NCBI GenBank assembly: GCA_944325105.1
Contig: CALUYW010000017.1
Span: 1 to 51,702, forward strand
Direction of reading: 5' to 3'
Source of the DNA: Candidatus Gastranaerophilales bacterium
GTDB lineage: Bacteria > Cyanobacteriota > Vampirovibrionia > Gastranaerophilales > Gastranaerophilaceae
Length of the DNA: 51,702 nt
In this document: positions 8,964 through 17,845 of the stretch, in pieces
How positions within the stretch are numbered: the stretch's first letter is position 1
Layout of the letters: each line of letters starts with the position of its first letter
Program-made: the position numbers and the translations under genes
The notes under the pieces: generated by a model
Seen by the model: the letters and a program-made list of their open reading frames with translations, nothing else
What the model was told of the DNA's origin: nothing
Databases searched by the model: none

Positions 8964-9824
8964 GTGGGATATAAAATTTTATACAAAAAAGAACTTTGTC
9001 AAAATCAATTTGAAATAAGGATTAAAGCTCCTTTTATTACAAAAAATGCTCAAGCAGGACAGTTTATAATCTTAAGAGTTGATAAAAACTCAGAAAGAAT
9101 TCCTCTTACAATTGCTGATTATAATAGGGAAACAGAGGAGTTGACTATTGTTTATATGGCAGTAGGTTATACTACTAAGAAACTTGCAAAACTTGAAGTC
9201 GGTGATGAAATCGAAGACATTGTAGGGCCTTTAGGTGTTCCTACTCACATAGAAAAATATGGCACGGTCGTTTGCCTTGCAGGCGGTTACGGTGCTGCGC
9301 CATGCTATCTTATAGCAAAAGCATTTAAAGATGCAGGCAATAAAGTGTATATGATTATGGGTGCAAGAAATAAAGACCTTATTTTCTGGCAAGATAAGAT
9401 GAAAAACGCTTGCAGCGAGTTGTTTATAACGACAGATGACGGTTCACTCGGTACAAAAGGTTTTGTAACTGGTGTTATGCAAGATATTATGAATAAAGAA
9501 ACCGTAAATTACGCTATTGCTGTAGGCCCAATGCCTATGATGAAAGCGGTTGCGGATTTAACACGCGACAAAGGTATTAAGACGGAAGCTTCAATGAATC
9601 CTATCATGGTTGACGGTACAGGCATGTGCGGTGCTTGCCGCGTTACAGTCGGCGGTGAAGTTAAATTTGCCTGTGTTGACGGCCCTGACTTTGATGCTCA
9701 CAAAATCGACTTTGATGAGGTTATTAACCGTACAAGAATATATAAAGAGCAAGAAAAGCGCTGCGATGATACTAACTGCAATATGATAAAGCAAGCAGTC
9801 GAACTTGAAAAAAGCATGAAATAG
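8964..9824 (+). CDS. PyrK/NfnA/SudB-type FAD, NAD and [2Fe-2S] electron-transfer subunit
   Basis: This 286-aa protein has an FAD domain ('ERIPLTIADYNRE'), an NAD(P) domain ('VVCLAGGYGAAPCYLIAKAF') and a C-terminal Cys cluster ('GTGMCGACRVTVGGEVKFAC') that binds [2Fe-2S]. It belongs to the sulfide/dihydroorotate dehydrogenase-like family (NfnA, SudB, PyrK), passing electrons between NAD(P)H and ferredoxin or a partner enzyme. I start it at GTG 8964 because GGAGG (8954-8958) lies 5 nt upstream; the in-frame ATG at 8952 overlaps that site. The usual large partner (NfnB/GltD-like or PyrD) is absent nearby. It is the first gene of a tight operon with a Cys protein, leuC-like, nitrilase and dacB. 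The exact family member is uncertain. Confidence 0.85.
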   Translation: MGYKILYKKELCQNQFEIRIKAPFITKNAQAGQFIILRVDKNSERIPLTIADYNRETEELTIVYMAVGYTTKKLAKLEVGDEIEDIVGPLGVPTHIEKYGTVVCLAGGYGAAPCYLIAKAFKDAGNKVYMIMGARNKDLIFWQDKMKNACSELFITTDDGSLGTKGFVTGVMQDIMNKETVNYAIAVGPMPMMKAVADLTRDKGIKTEASMNPIMVDGTGMCGACRVTVGGEVKFACVDGPDFDAHKIDFDEVINRTRIYKEQEKRCDDTNCNMIKQAVELEKSMK

Positions 9825-9837
9825 AAAGAGGATTTTA

Positions 9838-10008
9838 ATGGCTACAATTCCTATTTGCCCTTTAATGTCGGCAGGTAATGAGTCAAGTATAGTTTGTGCA
9901 CAGGAAAGATGTGCTTGGTATATGAACGGTTCAAAAACTTGCGCTATGTATGTGATGGCCCATAAAGCAATTATGGACATTAAAGCAAAGCAGGCAGATA
10001 AAAAGTAA
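9838..10008 (+). CDS. Small cysteine-rich protein, 56 aa
   Basis: This short ORF fills the 200-nt gap between the flavoprotein and leuC-like genes. AGAGGA lies 6 nt before its ATG, and the gaps to its neighbours are 13 and 14 nt. The product has four Cys (C7, C20, C25, C35) and the motif 'CPLMS..NES....C..ERCAWY......CAMY'. I have seen similar 'CP.MS ... C....C.W......C' small proteins as unknowns. Four Cys suggest a metal or Fe-S site. Its place after an Fe-S flavoprotein and before an Fe-S dehydratase fits that, but the function is unknown. Confidence 0.8.
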   Translation: MATIPICPLMSAGNESSIVCAQERCAWYMNGSKTCAMYVMAHKAIMDIKAKQADKK

Positions 10009-10022
10009 TATTGGAGTAAAAT

Positions 10023-11291
10023 ATGTCACACCCTATGACGATAACGGAAAAAATCTTTGCAGCTCATTGTGGTAAAGATTATGTTAAGGCAGGCGAATTG
10101 ATTAGTGCCAAGGTTGATATCGCTCTTGCAAATGATATAACAGGCCCTATTGCAATTCAAGAATTTAGAAAAATCGGTATCAAAAATGTTTTTGACAACT
10201 CAAGAGTTGTTCTTGTGCCTGACCATTTTGTTCCAAACAAAGATATAAAATCAGCCCAGCAGGCAAAAATTGTGCGTGACTTCTCTCGCGAACAAGGGCT
10301 TGTAAATTACTTTGAAGTAGGCAGAATGGGCATTGAACATGCTCTTTTGCCTGATAAGGGCATTGTAACTGCAGGCGATTTAGTCATAGGGGCAGACTCT
10401 CATACTTGTACTTACGGTGCGCTTGGAGCGTTCTCAACCGGTGTCGGGTCGACTGATTTAGGTTGCACTATGGCGTCTGGTGAAACTTGGTTTAAAGTTC
10501 CACAGGCAATTAAAGTCGAATTTTACGGTAAATTAAACGAATGGGTAAGTGCAAAAGACCTTATATTGCATTTAATCGGCGATATTGGAGTTGACGGCGC
10601 ATTATATAAAACTCTTGAAATTGGCGGCGAAGCTATAGAAAATATGCCAATGGACGGCAGATTTACCATTTGCAATATGGCAATTGAAGCAGGTGCCAAA
10701 AACGGTATTATTGTTCCTGATGAAATTACAAAAGAATTTCTCAAAGGAAGAAGTTTAAGAGAACCTGTGTTTTATAACAGTGATGAAGGTGCAAGCTATG
10801 AGCGTGTTTTAAGATATGATGTATCAAAAATAGAGCCTACCGTTGCAAAGCCTCATCTGCCAGAAAACACTTGCCCTGTTTCTAAAATTGGCGATATAAA
10901 AATTGACCAGGCAGTAATTGGTAGCTGCACAAACGGACGCCTATCAGACCTTGAGGTTGCAGCTAAAATCCTTAAAGGCAAAAAAGTTCATCCTGATGTG
11001 CGCTTAATTGTCTTCCCGGGTACTCAGGAAATTTATCTTGAAGCGCTTAAAAGAGGCTATATTGAGGCAATAATTGAAGCAGGTGGTGCTGTTTCTACTC
11101 CTACTTGCGGCCCATGCCTTGGCGGTCACTGTGGTATACTTGCGAAAGGAGAAAGAGCAATTTCTACCACAAACCGTAACTTTGTAGGCAGAATGGGTCA
11201 TCCTGAAAGTGAAGTTTACCTTGCTTCTCCTGCGGTTGCTGCAGCAAGTGCTATAGCAGGCAAAATCTCATCACCCTTGGAGCTAAGTTAG
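10023..11291 (+). CDS. leuC: 3-isopropylmalate dehydratase large subunit family (LeuC-like)
   Basis: The 422-aa protein belongs to the aconitase superfamily, LeuC/HacA branch. Motifs are '[23 protein letters not shown]', 'GSCTNGR' and '[13 protein letters not shown]'. The three [4Fe-4S] ligands are C302, C362 and C365. Family reaction: isomerisation of 2- to 3-isopropylmalate in leucine synthesis, or the homologous homoaconitate step. The short, type-2 length (about 420) needs a separate LeuD small subunit, which is not in the window. TTGGAG precedes the ATG. It is third in an operon, and its stop abuts the nitrilase ATG. A paralogue is encoded at 16573-17814, so which one is the true LeuC is unclear. 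Confidence 0.88.
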   Translation: MSHPMTITEKIFAAHCGKDYVKAGELISAKVDIALANDITGPIAIQEFRKIGIKNVFDNSRVVLVPDHFVPNKDIKSAQQAKIVRDFSREQGLVNYFEVGRMGIEHALLPDKGIVTAGDLVIGADSHTCTYGALGAFSTGVGSTDLGCTMASGETWFKVPQAIKVEFYGKLNEWVSAKDLILHLIGDIGVDGALYKTLEIGGEAIENMPMDGRFTICNMAIEAGAKNGIIVPDEITKEFLKGRSLREPVFYNSDEGASYERVLRYDVSKIEPTVAKPHLPENTCPVSKIGDIKIDQAVIGSCTNGRLSDLEVAAKILKGKKVHPDVRLIVFPGTQEIYLEALKRGYIEAIIEAGGAVSTPTCGPCLGGHCGILAKGERAISTTNRNFVGRMGHPESEVYLASPAVAAASAIAGKISSPLELS

Positions 11292-12125
11292 ATGAAAAAA
11301 AATATACTTGCCCTGCAAATTCCCTCAATTATTGCAAAACCAGAGGAGAATTTTTCAAATCTTGAAAAATATCTTGATGAAATTCTATCAGATAAAAACA
11401 TCAAGCCTGATTTTTTGTTTTTGCCTGAAGTGTGGAGTGTGGGTTGGTGTTGTGAGGTTTTTAAAGATTGTGTCGATAGCGGTGCAACTTTAGATTTTTT
11501 ATCATACCTTGCAAAAAAATATAATCTGAATATTTTTGGCGGTTCATACATTAGAAAAGACGGTAATAAGCTTAAAAACTCCATGCCTGTTATTTTAAAA
11601 GACGGTAGTGTGCTTGGTTTTTATGATAAAATTCACCTTTACACTCCGGATGGTGAGGGGGTAATAGATGAGGGCAAAAATCCTTGTATATTTGAAATTG
11701 AAGAGCTTAGGGTTGGTGTTTCAATTTGCTATGATATAAGATTTCCTGAGCTTTTCAGAAGTTATATAAATACAAAAAACCCGCCTCATCTGCTTGTTAA
11801 TCTATCTGCTTGGCCGTTAACAAGAAAAAAACAATACTCTCAAATGGCAGCTTCTCGAGCTATAGAAAATCAATCATATTTTTTGGCGCTTTCTCAGTGT
11901 GGCGAGATTAAAAACGGTATTTTTAACTCCGGCTGCTCTTGCGTGTATGACCCAATGGGAGAGCCTGTTGCAAGGTTGGATGAAATTAAAGACTATATCT
12001 ATTTTTCGCTTGATACTAAACTTGTTAATGCAACAAGAAATACCTATCCAAACTTAACTAACAGAAAAGTTTATGACTTTGGATTTAGCGTTTGTGAGTA
12101 TAAAAATGGGAGCGTAGATGTTTAA
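11292..12125 (+). CDS. Nitrilase-superfamily carbon-nitrogen hydrolase
   Basis: This 277-aa hydrolase has the complete Glu-Lys-Cys triad: E46 in 'FLFLPEVW', K113 in 'GFYDKIHLY' and C146 in 'VSICYDIRFPELF'. Length and motifs fit the NIT2/omega-amidase and related amidase branch, which cleaves small amides such as alpha-ketoglutaramate. The substrate cannot be fixed from sequence. It starts 1 nt after the leuC-like stop, with GGAGCTAAG in the upstream gene's end as ribosome binding site. It overlaps dacB by 8 nt, so translation is probably coupled. It is cytoplasmic, with no signal peptide. Confidence 0.88.
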   Translation: MKKNILALQIPSIIAKPEENFSNLEKYLDEILSDKNIKPDFLFLPEVWSVGWCCEVFKDCVDSGATLDFLSYLAKKYNLNIFGGSYIRKDGNKLKNSMPVILKDGSVLGFYDKIHLYTPDGEGVIDEGKNPCIFEIEELRVGVSICYDIRFPELFRSYINTKNPPHLLVNLSAWPLTRKKQYSQMAASRAIENQSYFLALSQCGEIKNGIFNSGCSCVYDPMGEPVARLDEIKDYIYFSLDTKLVNATRNTYPNLTNRKVYDFGFSVCEYKNGSVDV

Positions 12126-13491
12126 GAAAGTAATTTTATCTTTATTTTTTGCATTTCTTTTTTCGCTAAATCAAGCCTTTGCTTCGGGGTTTTCAAGTGT
12201 TATATCAGAACAAGACTTGAATCGCTCATCTTCTGTTGCTATTGTAGTTAAGGACTTAAATACTTCAAAAGTTTTGTATGAAAAAAACGAAAACAAGATG
12301 CTAAACACGGCTTCTACTCTAAAGCTTTTTACATTTGCAGCTGCTCTTGATACTTTGGGGCAAGATTATAAGTTTGAAACCGCTTTTTATACGTATGGCG
12401 GTAACTTGTATTTAAAACTTGGTGCTGACCCGCTTTTAGGGCGTGATGATTTGTATGAATTGGTATCTAAACTAAAGCAGAGTGTAAATTTTAAGACAAT
12501 AAAATATATTTATATTGACGATAAAATAATAAGTCAAAGACCCTATCCTGACGGCTGGTGTGTGGATGATTATTGGCCCAATTTTGCGCCGATAAGTCCT
12601 TATGTTATTGATAAAAATACGGTTAAAATAAGACTTATCTTGTCTCCAAACAGAGATTCTCTAAATATAGTTCAGCAAGACAGGTATCGTTTTGCGTTTA
12701 TCAATCAGCTGAATATTGTTAAAGATGAAAATGATATCGATGTAATAAAAGACTACTCGGGAATGCAAAATGTCCTTGCTCTGCAAGGCAAGATTTCTGA
12801 TGATACTGACTTAGAAATTCCTGTTACCAACCCTAAGTATTTCTTTATTTCCCGACTTGAGGACGCTTTTGGTAAATATTCAATACCTTATAATGACAAG
12901 TTTTATTTTAAAGAAACTCCGCAAGGGGCTAAAAAAATTGCATCAGTGTCACATAGCATAGATGAGATTTCTGTTCCTATATTAAAATACTCTGATAATT
13001 TTGCATCTGAGGTTTTATTTAGAGTGGCTGCCAATAAGTATGCAAAAAATAATAATATCAAGCCCGACTCTTCGGGTCAAAGTGTAGGCACAACCAAAAA
13101 TGCTGTTGCTATGTTTAACAGTTACTATGGTAAAGCGGGACTTGATATGAAAGATATAAAAATAGTTGATGGTAGCGGTGTTTCCCGATACAATGCAGCG
13201 AGCCCAAACTGGCTTTGCGATGCCATTATTTATCTGAATAAAAAAATTGAATTAAAAAAATATCTGGAAACTGCTGATGAGGGGACTCTTAAAAAGCGCT
13301 TAAGGTATCTAAAAAATAATATTTATGCAAAAACCGGTACTCACAAGGGTTTAAGTGCGCTAAGCGGTATCATGAAAACAAGAAAAAACAAAGATGTTGC
13401 TTTTTCTATTATAATTCAGAGTTTCTCCGCACCACAGGGTGGTCTTAAAGCATTTGAAGATGATCTGGTGGATTGTATCTTTAATCTTTAA
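12118..13491 (+). CDS. dacB: D-alanyl-D-alanine carboxypeptidase/endopeptidase (PBP4, family S13)
   Basis: The 457-aa protein has a signal peptide (MFKKVILSLFFAFLFSLNQA) and the S13 penicillin-binding fold. It shows SxxK (S66-T-L-K69), the 'DGSGVSRYN' segment and KTG in 'YAKTGTHKGLSALSG'. Family role: trimming or cleaving peptidoglycan cross-links in the periplasm. It is the last gene of the five-gene operon and overlaps the nitrilase gene by 8 nt. Its end overlaps the convergent patatin gene by 11 nt, leaving no room for an intergenic terminator. Confidence 0.92.
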   Translation: MFKKVILSLFFAFLFSLNQAFASGFSSVISEQDLNRSSSVAIVVKDLNTSKVLYEKNENKMLNTASTLKLFTFAAALDTLGQDYKFETAFYTYGGNLYLKLGADPLLGRDDLYELVSKLKQSVNFKTIKYIYIDDKIISQRPYPDGWCVDDYWPNFAPISPYVIDKNTVKIRLILSPNRDSLNIVQQDRYRFAFINQLNIVKDENDIDVIKDYSGMQNVLALQGKISDDTDLEIPVTNPKYFFISRLEDAFGKYSIPYNDKFYFKETPQGAKKIASVSHSIDEISVPILKYSDNFASEVLFRVAANKYAKNNNIKPDSSGQSVGTTKNAVAMFNSYYGKAGLDMKDIKIVDGSGVSRYNAASPNWLCDAIIYLNKKIELKKYLETADEGTLKKRLRYLKNNIYAKTGTHKGLSALSGIMKTRKNKDVAFSIIIQSFSAPQGGLKAFEDDLVDCIFNL

Positions 13492-14674
13492 TTTCCATTG
13501 TTTTTAGGGTTAAAAGTTTTATAATTTCATCAAGATTTTTTTCTATGAGGTTTTTGTTTGCAAGCTTACGCTCTTTTGAAAAGAAAAACAGTGTTCTTTC
13601 GTCAAGATTTTGGTCAAATTGCTTTTTAAACTCAAGAATTTGGTTATAAATATACAAGTCTATGTATTTTTTGTGTTCGCATAGGTGCACAAAAAGTTCA
13701 CAAGTTGTGAGATATGCATTGTTTATTTTGTCTGATGATATTTCTTTTTTTAGTTTTTCAAGGTATGAACTTATTTGATAATAATTTTCGTAAAGCTTTT
13801 TGCGCTTTGGCGGCAGGTCGTTTTTAAAATAATTATCAGTTGTTTTATACCCTATGTCTATCAGTTCATGTTTTTTGGCGTCTGAAATCATAAAATCTAC
13901 AACCGATATGTTATCTGTATCAATTTTTATATAATCAAACTTATCTTTTTGTCCGTAAATATCGATAATATAATCTGTCGCAAAGCCTGAAATTGTGTTG
14001 TAGACAGCATTTATATAATCAAGTGCTGTGTCTATATTTCTCTCGCCTCTGGTATCTTCAAGTCTAAACTCAAGTATGCGCTCTTTTTTACTGCTGAGGG
14101 TTTTGCTTAACCTCCAAAGGGGCCAGCTTTTCATAAGGTCACCGTCAACTACCATATTGCTATCTATTTCAAGCGGCTTAAAAAGTCCGGGCATGCTGAC
14201 AGATGCTCTTACTGCAAGAGCTACTTCAGCATCAGGCGTTACTTGTTTTGAAAATTCGTTATACCTGTTATTGGTGAGGTCTGTTGAGTATATTATTAAG
14301 TCTTTTTTTAAATCTTTAAATCTGACGGGTGGCATTTGCCCTTTTTTATAGCTATCTTTGTAAAATCTGGACTCAATTTTTTCTCTCATCCATTCAAGAA
14401 AAACTTCGCCTTTAGAAAGAGCTATTTGGTTTCCAAAGTTAAAATTTATATCCTTAAAGAATTCCAAACTTATACCGCAAAAAAGTTCTTTTATACGCTC
14501 AATATCATAACCTGCTGCACAGAGGGTTGCAAAAACGGAACCTATTGACGAACCGCCATAGCCCGTTATATTCACGCTATGTTCAATTAATGCTTTATAT
14601 GCTCCGACATAACTTACTCCTCTTATGCCGCCCCCGCCAAAAATTACAAAATAATCATAAGACTTTGTGCTCAT
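13481..14674 (-). CDS. Patatin-like phospholipase
   Basis: The 397-aa patatin domain protein has the oxyanion loop 'GGGGIRGVSYVGA', the nucleophile elbow G41-S-S43-I-G45 and the catalytic Asp in 'VVDGDL' (D177). The C-terminal part (about 230-397) is helical and Lys-rich, with no known domain. By family it hydrolyses acyl chains of lipids. It starts 2 nt after the motB stop with GGAG in the motB end as ribosome binding site, so it is translated from the motAB message. It has no secretion signal. A link to the stator pair is suggested by context only. Confidence 0.9.
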   Translation of the reverse strand: MSTKSYDYFVIFGGGGIRGVSYVGAYKALIEHSVNITGYGGSSIGSVFATLCAAGYDIERIKELFCGISLEFFKDINFNFGNQIALSKGEVFLEWMREKIESRFYKDSYKKGQMPPVRFKDLKKDLIIYSTDLTNNRYNEFSKQVTPDAEVALAVRASVSMPGLFKPLEIDSNMVVDGDLMKSWPLWRLSKTLSSKKERILEFRLEDTRGERNIDTALDYINAVYNTISGFATDYIIDIYGQKDKFDYIKIDTDNISVVDFMISDAKKHELIDIGYKTTDNYFKNDLPPKRKKLYENYYQISSYLEKLKKEISSDKINNAYLTTCELFVHLCEHKKYIDLYIYNQILEFKKQFDQNLDERTLFFFSKERKLANKNLIEKNLDEIIKLLTLKTMEIKD

Positions 14675-14676
14675 TT

Positions 14677-15636
14677 TTACTCCAGAAAATCAGGTTTTTG
14701 TTTCATCCTGTTTATGTCAGAATCGTTATCCAGATTGTCTATTCTGTTGGTTTCCTTTTCATAAGTTTGCCTGAAGTCTATTACATTTTTCATGAGTTTT
14801 TCGTCATTGCCTGTAAGGTCTTTTATTGCTTGCGAAACGGTACTTTTCTTTTTTGTACTTAGTGTAGTAAGAGTTTCCATGTTTTTAGAGTTTGTGTTGC
14901 GAAGCTTGTTTTTTAAAATTACTATTTCAACGCGTCTGTTTTTCTTTTTGTCCTTTTGAGAATTACCTCTTGTAACGGGTACGGTATCGGCATAACCTGC
15001 AGCTATAAATATACCGGGGTTAAAGCCATAATTATCTATGAGGTACCTCACTACACTTGATGCTCTGGCGCTCGATAGCTCCCAGTTTGACGGGAAAATC
15101 GCATTGCTCACGGGGTCTGAGTCGGTATGACCCTCTACTCTTATAATGTGAATTGCAAATTTTTCTTTTATAAGCTTTGCAACTGAGTTAAGAGGGACAA
15201 TTGAGTCGCTGGTTATTTGTGCCGAACCGGATTTAAAAGTAAGCGCATTGTCTTCAAGCTTAATGACGAGACCTCGTTCGTCTATTTGCGCGTCAATTCC
15301 GTCAATATCCATCTCGTCAATTGATTTTTTAATTTCTTCGTAAGAATCGTTTTCATATTTTGGGCTCAGGTATTCAAGCATTATAGGGCTGGTTGCTCCG
15401 CTTGTGCCGTCGAGGATAGAATTTGAGTTGTCAAGAATACTTTCTTGCCCGTCAAACATATTTGATTGAAAGGCTTTTTTAAGTGCTTCTTCAAGTTTTG
15501 CAAAATCACTTACATCAACTTGAGAAAGTGCGTACAATACAACAAAGGTTGCAAACAAAAGCGTCATAAAGTCAGCGTATGAAACAAGCCAACGCTCAAG
15601 ATTTTCATGGTCTTCGTGTTTTTTTCTTCTTGCCAT
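14677..15636 (-). CDS. motB: Flagellar-type stator protein MotB (OmpA domain)
   Basis: This 319-aa protein has a basic N-terminus, one transmembrane helix with the proton-carrying Asp (D22 in 'WLVSYADFMTLLFATFVVLYA'), a plug/linker region and an OmpA peptidoglycan-binding domain ('VEGHTDSDPVSNAIFPSNWE', then 'GYADTVPV' and 'NRRVEIVI'). A Ser/Thr/Lys-rich tail of about 75 residues follows. It pairs with MotA to make an ion-driven stator anchored to the wall. Its ATG overlaps the motA stop by 1 nt. No other flagellar gene is in the window, so a flagellar or another stator role is open. Confidence 0.93.
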   Translation of the reverse strand: MARRKKHEDHENLERWLVSYADFMTLLFATFVVLYALSQVDVSDFAKLEEALKKAFQSNMFDGQESILDNSNSILDGTSGATSPIMLEYLSPKYENDSYEEIKKSIDEMDIDGIDAQIDERGLVIKLEDNALTFKSGSAQITSDSIVPLNSVAKLIKEKFAIHIIRVEGHTDSDPVSNAIFPSNWELSSARASSVVRYLIDNYGFNPGIFIAAGYADTVPVTRGNSQKDKKKNRRVEIVILKNKLRNTNSKNMETLTTLSTKKKSTVSQAIKDLTGNDEKLMKNVIDFRQTYEKETNRIDNLDNDSDINRMKQKPDFLE

Positions 15637-16409
15637 TAAGCTTTAGCCTCTTTTTTTGCAGCCTTTTTTTCAAGCAAATAAGTTTCAAGTTTTCTTTCAA
15701 TTAATGCAGGGCTTTCTCCTGCCTGAATTGCAAGAACACCCGAGATAATTATCTCTTTTGCAACAAATATTTTTTGATATTTTTGTTTAATTCTTGTCGA
15801 ATAAGGAATTGTAATCAGGTTTGCAAGAAACAAGCCATAAATAGTAGCAACAAACGCTACTGCTATGCCTGCGCCAAGTTTCGAGGGGTCAGAGAGGTTT
15901 TGCATAACCTGAATAAGACCCATGACAGCACCTATAATACCAAGAGTTGGGGCATAGCCGCCTGCTGACTCGTATACTTTTGCACCTGTTTGCACTTTAT
16001 CTTCAAGACGAGCAAGTTGATTTTCCATCATTTCTTTAACTAAGGACGGGTCAGCACCGTCTGCTACTGCTTCAAGCCCTAATGTTAAAAGCGGGTCGGA
16101 GGCTTTTTTGGCTTCTTTTTCAAGGATGATTACACCTTCTTTTCTGGCTTTTTGGCTATAATCAACAATCTCGGTTATGAGTTTTTCCATATTGGGAACT
16201 TCGTTAAAATAAACGGTTTTTAGGAGCGAAAAGGCAATTTTAAAATCTGATATAGGAAAGCTTAAGAAAACTGCGCCTGAAGTACCGCCGATTACAATAA
16301 AAGCCGCGGTAATTTGTAAAATTTGCCCTATGTTACCGCCTTCCAGAACCATGCCTGTTAATATAAAAGCAAAACCCAGAAAAGTTCCTATTACTGCTGC
16401 AAAATCCAT
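15636..16409 (-). CDS. motA: Stator protein MotA
   Basis: The 257-aa protein has four transmembrane helices ('AAVIGTFLGFAFILTGMVLE', 'ITAAFIVIGGTSGAVFLSFP', and two near 'GGYAPTLGIIGAVMGLIQVM' and 'GIAVAFVATIYGLFLANLI') with the conserved prolines and the cytoplasmic loop between helices 2 and 3. It is the first gene of motA-motB-patatin. I start it at 16409, where GGAGA precedes the ATG; an upstream in-frame ATG at 16457 adds a Lys-rich stretch and lacks support. Confidence 0.93.
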   Translation of the reverse strand: MDFAAVIGTFLGFAFILTGMVLEGGNIGQILQITAAFIVIGGTSGAVFLSFPISDFKIAFSLLKTVYFNEVPNMEKLITEIVDYSQKARKEGVIILEKEAKKASDPLLTLGLEAVADGADPSLVKEMMENQLARLEDKVQTGAKVYESAGGYAPTLGIIGAVMGLIQVMQNLSDPSKLGAGIAVAFVATIYGLFLANLITIPYSTRIKQKYQKIFVAKEIIISGVLAIQAGESPALIERKLETYLLEKKAAKKEAKA

Positions 16410-16517
16410 TATTATCTTTCTCCGATTTTTCTTTTTATTATCGCTAAAAAAGCACAATATGGTATCAACCGTTCAATTGAATTAATTCTAGCATTTTTAG
16501 TGCTTTTAATCAAAAAT

Positions 16518-16545
16518 TTTACAAATAAGTTTTTTGTACTATAAT
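16518..16545 (+). promoter_or_regulatory. Sigma-70-type promoter of the second leuC-like gene
   Basis: TTTACA (16518-16523) is separated by 16 nt from a consensus TATAAT (16540-16545), 27 nt before the ATG at 16573 with its AGGAGGGGG ribosome binding site. Confidence 0.7.
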
Positions 16546-16572
16546 CGTCTTATAGTTTTAGGAGGGGGATTT

Positions 16573-17814
16573 ATGTCCGGATTAACGCTGGCTCAGAAAA
16601 TAATTTCAAAACATTGTGATAAAACTGTTACGCCCGGTGAATTGGTTATTGCTCGTGTTGACGTAGCTGCTGTTCAAGATGGCACCGGCCCTCTTACTAT
16701 TCAAGAGTTTAAAAAGCTTGGTAAAGAAAAGCTCGCAAACCCAAAGCGTACAATATTATTTATTGACCATGCTGCACCCAGCCCCAGAAAAGAGCTTTCT
16801 AACTCCCACCTTGTAATAAGAGAATTTGCAAAAGAGTATGGTGCAGTACTATCTGATATTGGCGAAGGTGTTTGCCATCAAAGGCTTGTAGAAAGTTTTG
16901 TAAACCCGGGTGAAATACTTGTCGGTGCAGATTCTCATACTTGCACGTCAGGTGCTCTGGGTGCTTTTGCAACCGGTATGGGTTCAACCGACATTGCAGT
17001 TGCTTTTGCGCTTGGTAAAACTTGGCTTAAGGTACCGTCTTCTTTCAAAATTGTTGTGAATGGAAAATTCAGAGAAAATGTTACTTCAAAAGATTTAATG
17101 CTCTATTTAATAGGTAAAATAGGTGCTGATGGTGCGACTTATCGTGCGCTTGAGTTTTGCGGGGATACAATAAAAAATATGTCTATGGCTGAGCGCTTTA
17201 CTCTTGCTAATATGGCGGTTGAGGCAGGTGCTAAAGCAGGACTTTTTGAAACTGATGAAAAAACCCTTGCTTACCTAAAGGAAAATGGCAGGGAAGATAA
17301 ATTTACAGAAATTAAAATGGATGATGATGCCGTATACGAAAGAGTTATAGAAATTGATGCGGCCGAAATTAAACCCTGTGTATCTTGTCCTCATACCGTT
17401 GATAATGTCAAATGGGCATCTGACTTAAATAACGTAAAAGTTAATCAAGTGTTTGTCGGCACTTGTACAAATGGCAGAATTGAAGATTTAAGAGTTGTTG
17501 CAAATGTCCTTAAGGGTAAAAAGAAACACCCTGATGTTCGTATGATTATAGTTCCTGCTTCTCCCAAGATTTATCTTCAAGCAGTTAAAGAAGGACTTAT
17601 AGAAACCTTTGTTGAGGCCGGTGCTACATTTTTACCTGCAGGTTGCGGCCCTTGCGTTGGTGTACATGGTGGAATACTGGGTGATGGTGAAGTTTGTCTT
17701 GCTACGCAAAATAGAAACTTCCAAGGCAGAATGGGTAACACAAAAGGATTTATCTATCTATCATCCCCATATGTTGCTGCAAAATCTGCTATAGCGGGCT
17801 ATATTACAGATTAG
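16573..17814 (+). CDS. LeuC-like dehydratase large subunit, second paralogue
   Basis: The 413-aa aconitase-superfamily large subunit has '[20 protein letters not shown]', 'GTCTNGR' and 'AGCGPCVGVHGG', which keep the three Fe-S cysteines. It is clearly related to the LeuC-like protein at 10023 but diverged along its whole length (for example PSPRKELSNSHLVIREF versus [18 protein letters not shown]). One of the two may act on isopropylmalate and the other on homoaconitate or another malate-type acid. The start at 16573 is set by AGGAGGGGG; an upstream ATG at 16534 lies within the promoter. It has its own promoter and is followed 31 nt later by the helicase gene. No small subunit is nearby. Confidence 0.85.
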   Translation: MSGLTLAQKIISKHCDKTVTPGELVIARVDVAAVQDGTGPLTIQEFKKLGKEKLANPKRTILFIDHAAPSPRKELSNSHLVIREFAKEYGAVLSDIGEGVCHQRLVESFVNPGEILVGADSHTCTSGALGAFATGMGSTDIAVAFALGKTWLKVPSSFKIVVNGKFRENVTSKDLMLYLIGKIGADGATYRALEFCGDTIKNMSMAERFTLANMAVEAGAKAGLFETDEKTLAYLKENGREDKFTEIKMDDDAVYERVIEIDAAEIKPCVSCPHTVDNVKWASDLNNVKVNQVFVGTCTNGRIEDLRVVANVLKGKKKHPDVRMIIVPASPKIYLQAVKEGLIETFVEAGATFLPAGCGPCVGVHGGILGDGEVCLATQNRNFQGRMGNTKGFIYLSSPYVAAKSAIAGYITD

Positions 17815-17845
17815 CCTTCATCGTCTAATTGAGGGTATATAGTAA

